From: an uncultured Clostridia bacterium
GTDB taxonomy: Bacteria; Bacillota; Clostridia; Oscillospirales; CAG-272
NCBI GenBank assembly: GCA_947588825.1
Contig: CANPZU010000025.1
Location: 1 to 35,900, forward strand
Reading direction: 5' to 3'
DNA length: 35,900 nt
Under the pieces are notes generated by a model. That model had not been told where the DNA came from. It saw nothing but the letters and a program-made list of their open reading frames with translations, and did not search any database. The translations under genes were made by a program, and so were the position numbers. Of this stretch, positions 32,167 to 35,900 are shown in pieces. The first letter of the stretch is position 1, and each line of letters opens with the position of its first letter.

Positions 32167-32394
32167 ATGAATCCATTCTATGAAATGTTCAATCAGTCTT
32201 ACATTCAACAGCAGGCTATGTTGCAGCGGCAGAACCACTTGAATCAAGTCGCTGAGGTACAAAAGAGCGCAAAGGCACTAAAGGATTTTTTGGATAGTCT
32301 CGATAAAATTCAGCCTGCGTATCAGCAAATGGCAAGTGCAGAATATTGCGCGATTATATACGGTTATTTTAGAAAGCACGGAATGATCGAATGA
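32167..32394 (+). CDS. Small protein between hsdS and hsdR
   Basis: The 75-residue product begins 2 bases after the hsdS stop codon, with GGAAG 7 bases before the ATG, and ends 31 bases before hsdR, so it belongs to the operon. It is helical and Gln-rich at the start (SYIQQQAMLQRQNHLNQ), followed by KALKDFLDSLDKIQPAYQQMASAEYCAIIYGYFRKHG. No membrane segment. I recall similar short proteins from clostridial mobile elements but no function. A role in controlling the restriction complex is possible but unproven. Confidence 0.75.
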   Translation: MNPFYEMFNQSYIQQQAMLQRQNHLNQVAEVQKSAKALKDFLDSLDKIQPAYQQMASAEYCAIIYGYFRKHGMIE

Positions 32395-32425
32395 ATCAAA
32401 TCACTGGTTGTAAAGGAAGAAAGCC

Positions 32426-35392
32426 ATGAATAACATTCTCTCTGAAAAAGAATATCAGCACTACATCATGGAACGCCTTTCCGAAGACAACGGCTATACC
32501 ATCCGCAAAGCTGTACATTTTGACCGGCATTTTGCGATGGATCGGGAGCTGTTGTTCCAATTCCTCTGGGCAACCCAGCCGGAGACAATGGATGCCCTGC
32601 GGAAAATATATAAGGACAAGCTGGAGGATACCCTCGTCAGCTTCATCAACGCGGAAGCCACAAAAGCGAGGGGCAGCCTGTTGAACATCCTGCGGCACGG
32701 CGTGGAGCTTTCCAACATGAAGCTGGAGCTGATGTACACGAAGCCCGCCACCGCGTTCAACAAGGAGCTGCTGTCAAAGTACGAAAAGAACGTGTTTTCG
32801 GTTATGGAGGAGGTATGGGCGAGCGATAAAGAGCGTATCGACCTTGTGATCTTCCTGAACGGGCTTGCCATCATGTCTTTTGAACTCAAGTGCAACGCCG
32901 CCGGGCAGTCCTATCAGGATGCCATCTACCAGTACCGCACCGAGCGCGACCCGAAGACCCGGTTGTTCCTGTTCAAAGCCGGTTGCCTTGTGAATTTCGC
33001 AATGGATCTGGAACAGGTCTACATGACCACAAAGCTGGCGGGCGACGCCACCTTCTTCCTGCCATTCAACATGGGCAATGGTGAGGGTGTGAACGCCGGG
33101 GCGGGCAACCCGACCTTTGCGGACAAGTACAGCGTCTCCTATGTGTGGGAAGACATTCTGAAAAAGGATACCGTTCTCGACCTTCTCGGAAAGTTTGTTT
33201 TCATCGAGACAAAGGAAAAAGAGGACGAGCTGACAGGCAAAATCAAAAAAACGGAAAATATCATCTTCCCGCGCTACCATCAGCTCGACGTGATCCGCAA
33301 ACTTCTGGCGGATGTTCGGGAGAACCGTACCGCGCAGAATTATCTCATCCAGCACAGCGCGGGCTCCGGCAAAACCAATTCTATCGCATGGCTGGCTCAT
33401 CGGCTGACCTCGCTCCACGACGCGGAGGACAAGATCATCTTTGACAACGTGGTAATCGTCACTGACCGCGTGGTGGTGGATCGTCAGCTCCAGAAAGCAA
33501 TTTTGGGGCTGGAACATAAGGCGGGGCTTATTCGTGTTATGGACGACAAGTGCAATTCCGCCGACCTCGCTATTGCGCTGAATGGCAACACAAAGATCAT
33601 CGCCACCACGATACAGAAGTTCCCCTATATCGTGGACAGCGTAAAGGGACTGAAAAATAAGCGGTTTGCCGTCATCATCGACGAAGCGCATTCCTCCACG
33701 GCGGGCAAGGATATGGCGGCCGTGACGCAATCCTTAGGTGCCGGGGAACAGGAATATAGCGATGTGGAGGATATGATTACCGAGGAGATCGCGCGCAACG
33801 GCAAGCAGACCAACGTGTCAATTTTCGCTTTCACCGCCACCCCAAAGCCCACGACGATACATCTTTTTGGGCGTCTGAATGCAAAGGGACAGCGCGAAGC
33901 GTTTCATGTGTATTCCATGAAGCAGGCTATTGAGGAAGGCTTTATCCTTGATGTACTCCAAAACTACACCACCTATCAGACATTCTATCAAATCAACAAG
34001 GAAATTGAGGAGGATCCCCGCTGTAAGACGGCGGATGCCAAGCGGCAAATTGCCCGCTTTGTGGAGTTGCACGAAACGAACATTTCCCAGCGGGTAGAGG
34101 TGATCGTAGAGCATTTTCGCACGTCCGTCATGCCGGAACTTGGCGGCATGGCAAAAGCGATGGTCGTAACCGCCTCCCGTCAGGGTGCGGTCAAGTATCG
34201 TCAGGCTTTCGAGGATTACACGAAGAAAAAGGGTTATACGGACATCAAGGCGCTTGTGGCCTTTTCCGGCAAGGTGAAACTGCCCGACGACGATACGGAA
34301 TACACCGAGGCGTCCATGAACGGCTTTGCGGAGGATCGACTTGCAAAGGAATTTGACAAGGACGATTACCAAGTGCTTCTGGTAGCAAATAAATATCAGA
34401 CGGGATTCGACCAGCCAAAGCTCTGCGCCATGTATGTTTTGAAAAAGTTGAAAGGCGTTTCGGCGGTACAAACGCTTTCCCGGCTCAATCGAATCTGCCC
34501 GCCCTTTGAAAAGAAAACCTTTGTGTTGGACTTTGTAAACAGTTACGAGGATATTACGGACGCCTTCGCGCCGTATTACACCACCACATTGCTGTCCAAT
34601 TCCGTAACACCTACGGCAATTTACGATCTTGAGGCCAAAATTGACGCATATACGTTTCTTGACCCGGACGACATTGAAAAGGCAAATGCTCTGCTCTATA
34701 AAGAGAAAATCGATTATCGGGACAAGCAGAAACTCACGTTCTATTTCAAGCATGCAAAGAACAGGATTGAGGTTTATGACCTCTTGAAACAGCACGAGAT
34801 CGTTGCTCTTATGCGTCATTTCATTCGTTTTTATGAGTTCCTGCTTCAAGTTTCCTGCTTTGAAGATGTGGAACTACATAAGAAATATCATTTTATGACT
34901 TACCTGATGGCGTACATCAATATCAAACACCCCGGCGGAGGATACAATCTCGATGGCAAAATCAAGGCGACCAACTTCGTGCAGAAGAAAGCAGACGAGC
35001 ATATCAAGTCCGACCTTGTGGCACAGCCAGTCGTCAAGCTCCCGACTGCGGAGAACTTTGGCCTGACACCGGCAAAAGAAGAACGGCTATCGGAAATCAT
35101 AGCCGAAATCAACAGCCGTATGGGAAAGAGCTATGATAACGATGTAGCGGTCAAGGCGATGCTTCAGATCCGTGACATCCTACTGAAGTCCGATAAGCTG
35201 AAAACCAGCGCGAAAAACAACACGGTCAAGGACTTTGAGTTTTCTTATTTTGACGACATCGACGATGCGCTGATTGAGGGTCTTTCGCAGAATCAGGATT
35301 TCTTCTCCATGCTGCTCAGCAATGATGACGTCAAGAAGCAGGTGTTGGGTATTTTTACAGAGGAAATTTATAAGAGCTTAAGAGAGGCATAA
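32426..35392 (+). CDS. hsdR: Type I restriction enzyme subunit HsdR
   Basis: HsdR moves DNA past the bound complex using ATP and cuts far from the recognition site. The 988 residues contain an N-terminal PD-(D/E)xK nuclease (Asp139, Glu153, Lys155 in DLVIFLNGLAIMSFELK), the Walker A SAGSGKTNS (311-319), the DEAH box at 419-422, motif III FTATP, and later helicase motifs YQTGFDQPKL and QTLSRLNRICP. A C-terminal helical region for contact with HsdM follows. Length is normal for the family. AGGAAG precedes the ATG. The frame is intact, so the restriction system looks functional. Confidence 0.96.
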   Translation: MNNILSEKEYQHYIMERLSEDNGYTIRKAVHFDRHFAMDRELLFQFLWATQPETMDALRKIYKDKLEDTLVSFINAEATKARGSLLNILRHGVELSNMKLELMYTKPATAFNKELLSKYEKNVFSVMEEVWASDKERIDLVIFLNGLAIMSFELKCNAAGQSYQDAIYQYRTERDPKTRLFLFKAGCLVNFAMDLEQVYMTTKLAGDATFFLPFNMGNGEGVNAGAGNPTFADKYSVSYVWEDILKKDTVLDLLGKFVFIETKEKEDELTGKIKKTENIIFPRYHQLDVIRKLLADVRENRTAQNYLIQHSAGSGKTNSIAWLAHRLTSLHDAEDKIIFDNVVIVTDRVVVDRQLQKAILGLEHKAGLIRVMDDKCNSADLAIALNGNTKIIATTIQKFPYIVDSVKGLKNKRFAVIIDEAHSSTAGKDMAAVTQSLGAGEQEYSDVEDMITEEIARNGKQTNVSIFAFTATPKPTTIHLFGRLNAKGQREAFHVYSMKQAIEEGFILDVLQNYTTYQTFYQINKEIEEDPRCKTADAKRQIARFVELHETNISQRVEVIVEHFRTSVMPELGGMAKAMVVTASRQGAVKYRQAFEDYTKKKGYTDIKALVAFSGKVKLPDDDTEYTEASMNGFAEDRLAKEFDKDDYQVLLVANKYQTGFDQPKLCAMYVLKKLKGVSAVQTLSRLNRICPPFEKKTFVLDFVNSYEDITDAFAPYYTTTLLSNSVTPTAIYDLEAKIDAYTFLDPDDIEKANALLYKEKIDYRDKQKLTFYFKHAKNRIEVYDLLKQHEIVALMRHFIRFYEFLLQVSCFEDVELHKKYHFMTYLMAYINIKHPGGGYNLDGKIKATNFVQKKADEHIKSDLVAQPVVKLPTAENFGLTPAKEERLSEIIAEINSRMGKSYDNDVAVKAMLQIRDILLKSDKLKTSAKNNTVKDFEFSYFDDIDDALIEGLSQNQDFFSMLLSNDDVKKQVLGIFTEEIYKSLREA

Positions 35393-35464
35393 TGGGGTGA
35401 TCATAAGAATTTTCACTACAAATGCAGTGGATAAAAGTAAATAAGTTAGCTCTGTTGTTTAATT

Positions 35465-35490
35465 TCTGCACCACAGTAAACAAAGAAATA
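35465..35490 (+). repeat. Right copy of the 26-base direct repeat
   Basis: It matches 26536-26561 in the same orientation at 23 of 26 bases and lies 72 bases after the hsdR stop codon. The pair brackets the whole Fic/RM module. Confidence 0.5.
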
Positions 35491-35493
35491 GTC

Positions 35494-35534
35494 CTAAAAA
35501 ACGCCTCCCTGAACCTTTGATCCAGAGAGGCGTT
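35494..35534 (-). terminator. Minus-strand terminator after the RM operon
   Basis: AACGCCTC (35500-35507) pairs with GAGGCGTT (35527-35534), extended by CTG/CAG across one mismatch. A T-run follows on the minus strand (A-run at 35496-35501 on the plus), so it would end leftward transcripts; on the plus strand it is only a hairpin. A leftward transcript from the hairpin array is therefore possible. Confidence 0.65.
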
Positions 35535-35605
35535 GTATATATTCGTATGCGCCGCGGGCGCAAACCGCAAAAAGTCGGAGCGAACGATATGAAGTCCGCT
35601 CCGAC

Positions 35606-35722
35606 ATGTCTAACCACGATGAAAAAGATTTCCCGGCAATTTGGCGCATAGACTTGAACTCCTACGGCGTAGATGCGGAAGTTGTAAACCTTAACGATGA
35701 TGTATCGCCTGAGGCGATATGA
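35606..35722 (+). CDS. Possible 38-residue ORF running into the hairpin array
   Basis: An ATG at 35606 opens a 38-codon frame (MSNHDEKDFPAIWRIDLNS at the start) that ends at TGA inside the first regular hairpin. There is no ribosome binding site at normal distance; instead a 9-base hairpin (35574-35605) abuts the ATG. The codon pattern looks protein-like, but it may be chance or the remnant of a longer gene. Confidence 0.25.
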   Translation: MSNHDEKDFPAIWRIDLNSYGVDAEVVNLNDDVSPEAI

Positions 35723-35833
35723 CGTTCCACCTGTCGGTGGAATGATGTTGCTCCCTTCGGTCGCAATGATGCGATGTTTGCCCTATGTGCCGCAGGCACA
35801 TATCATGTCCCCGAAGGGGACACCAGATTGAAG

Positions 35834-35863
35834 ACAAAGTCCTAAAAAGGGCTTTGTTTTTTT
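35834..35863 (+). terminator. Rho-independent terminator closing the hairpin array
   Basis: ACAAAG plus TCC pairs with GGG plus CTTTGT (one G-U pair), loop TAAAAA, followed by seven T. Its first bases are the end of the CAGATTGAAGACAAAG box. Confidence 0.85.
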
Positions 35864-35900
35864 AGCGAGATATGGTATAATAGAAGCAAAGGAAGGGGGG
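35854..35900 (+). promoter_or_regulatory. Promoter and ribosome binding site of a gene beyond the window
   Basis: TTGTTT (35854-35859), inside the T-tract of the terminator, is 16 bases from TATAAT (35876-35881). AAAGGAAGGGGGG (35888-35900) then reads as a ribosome binding site cut by the end of the window. The gene it serves is not visible. Confidence 0.5.

Larger units (their letters stand above)
35548..35863 (+). repeat. Array of short hairpins with unlike stems, ending in a terminator
   Basis: Successive perfect or near-perfect stems are seen at 35548-35562, 35574-35605, 35662-35672, 35703-35719, 35725-35742, 35748-35766 (imperfect), 35784-35802, 35806-35822 and 35834-35857. From 35703 on, most have 7-8 pairs and 3-4-base loops, and the first three are separated by 5-base TGACG/TGATG spacers. 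The stem sequences differ from one another, so pairing rather than sequence is kept. Between the last two stems lies the box CAGATTGAAGACAAAG (35824-35839), shared with 59-74. Confidence 0.7.
26308..35900. mobile_element. Putative genomic island with two Fic genes and a type I restriction-modification system
   Basis: The left end is the tRNA-Pro remnant. The content (Fic-Fic-hsdM-hsdS-small protein-hsdR) is typical mobile defence cargo. No integrase, relaxase or phage gene is visible in the window, and the right end with an intact tRNA-Pro is not seen, so the border on that side is unknown and the element may be degraded. Two direct repeats at 26536 and 35465 could mark a nested or smaller unit. 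Confidence 0.45.

Noticed and set aside
35649-35661. AGACTTGAACTCC, identical to part of the tRNA-Pro T-arm at 26277-26289
   Set aside because: The 13-base match is isolated: flanking bases do not form a T-stem or acceptor, and they fit a short coding frame. It is not called a second att site.
35703-35822. CRISPR array
   Set aside because: There is no repeated direct sequence of 20 bases or more and no cas gene; the units are unlike hairpins with 3-5-base spacers.

Overview
The window reads as chromosome from a spore-forming, anaerobic member of the Clostridia, probably a gut Oscillospirales-like bacterium. This is inferred from sigK, a SPOCS/LysM coat-type protein and spoIVB lying together, the methylerythritol-phosphate gene ispE, DUF362/ferredoxin and AI-2E-type proteins, strong AGGAGG ribosome binding sites, TTGACA/TATAAT promoters, and the protein relationships of almost every gene. 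No rRNA gene, intact tRNA gene or CRISPR array is visible.

Positions 1-13,400 look like ordinary core genome. On the minus strand lie an SGNH hydrolase, an AI-2E family transporter, an unrecognised 345-residue protein, and a coupled SpoU methyltransferase / Ppx-GppA pair. On the plus strand lie a solute-binding lipoprotein, a DUF362-ferredoxin/ispE operon, and a sporulation cluster. The cluster holds sigK (unbroken, with a pro-sequence), a DUF3794/SPOCS-LysM protein and the SpoIVB protease, and covers late mother-cell transcription, coat or cortex assembly and the forespore signal that activates sigma-K.

Positions 13,500-26,260 are a patchwork of single genes and small operons. They hold an AraC-GyrI regulator, an orphan carB behind a 62-base imperfect palindrome, a decayed AbiEi-type antitoxin, a small membrane protein with a DUF389 protein, an ECF sigma factor with its membrane partner, an orphan prepilin peptidase, a zinc-ribbon methyltransferase, a 44-codon acidic ORF with a strong ribosome binding site, and an SPL-like radical SAM protein.

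At 26,263-26,307 (minus strand) lies the 3' half of a tRNA-Pro gene, cut at the anticodon loop, the usual scar of a tyrosine-recombinase integration. Its orientation puts the inserted DNA to the right. That DNA holds two divergent Fic proteins and a complete type I restriction-modification operon (hsdM, hsdS, a 75-residue small protein, hsdR). Two 26-base imperfect direct repeats (26,536 and 35,465) bracket this module. No integrase is seen, so the island probably continues past the right edge or has lost it.

The last 400 bases hold the most unusual structure: a run of about nine short hairpins whose stems differ in sequence but share size and spacing. It ends in a 16-base box, CAGATTGAAGACAAAG, a terminator and a promoter. 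The same box, again between a GC-rich hairpin and a second hairpin, is found at the extreme left of the window on the other strand (59-74), so this is a repeat family in the genome.
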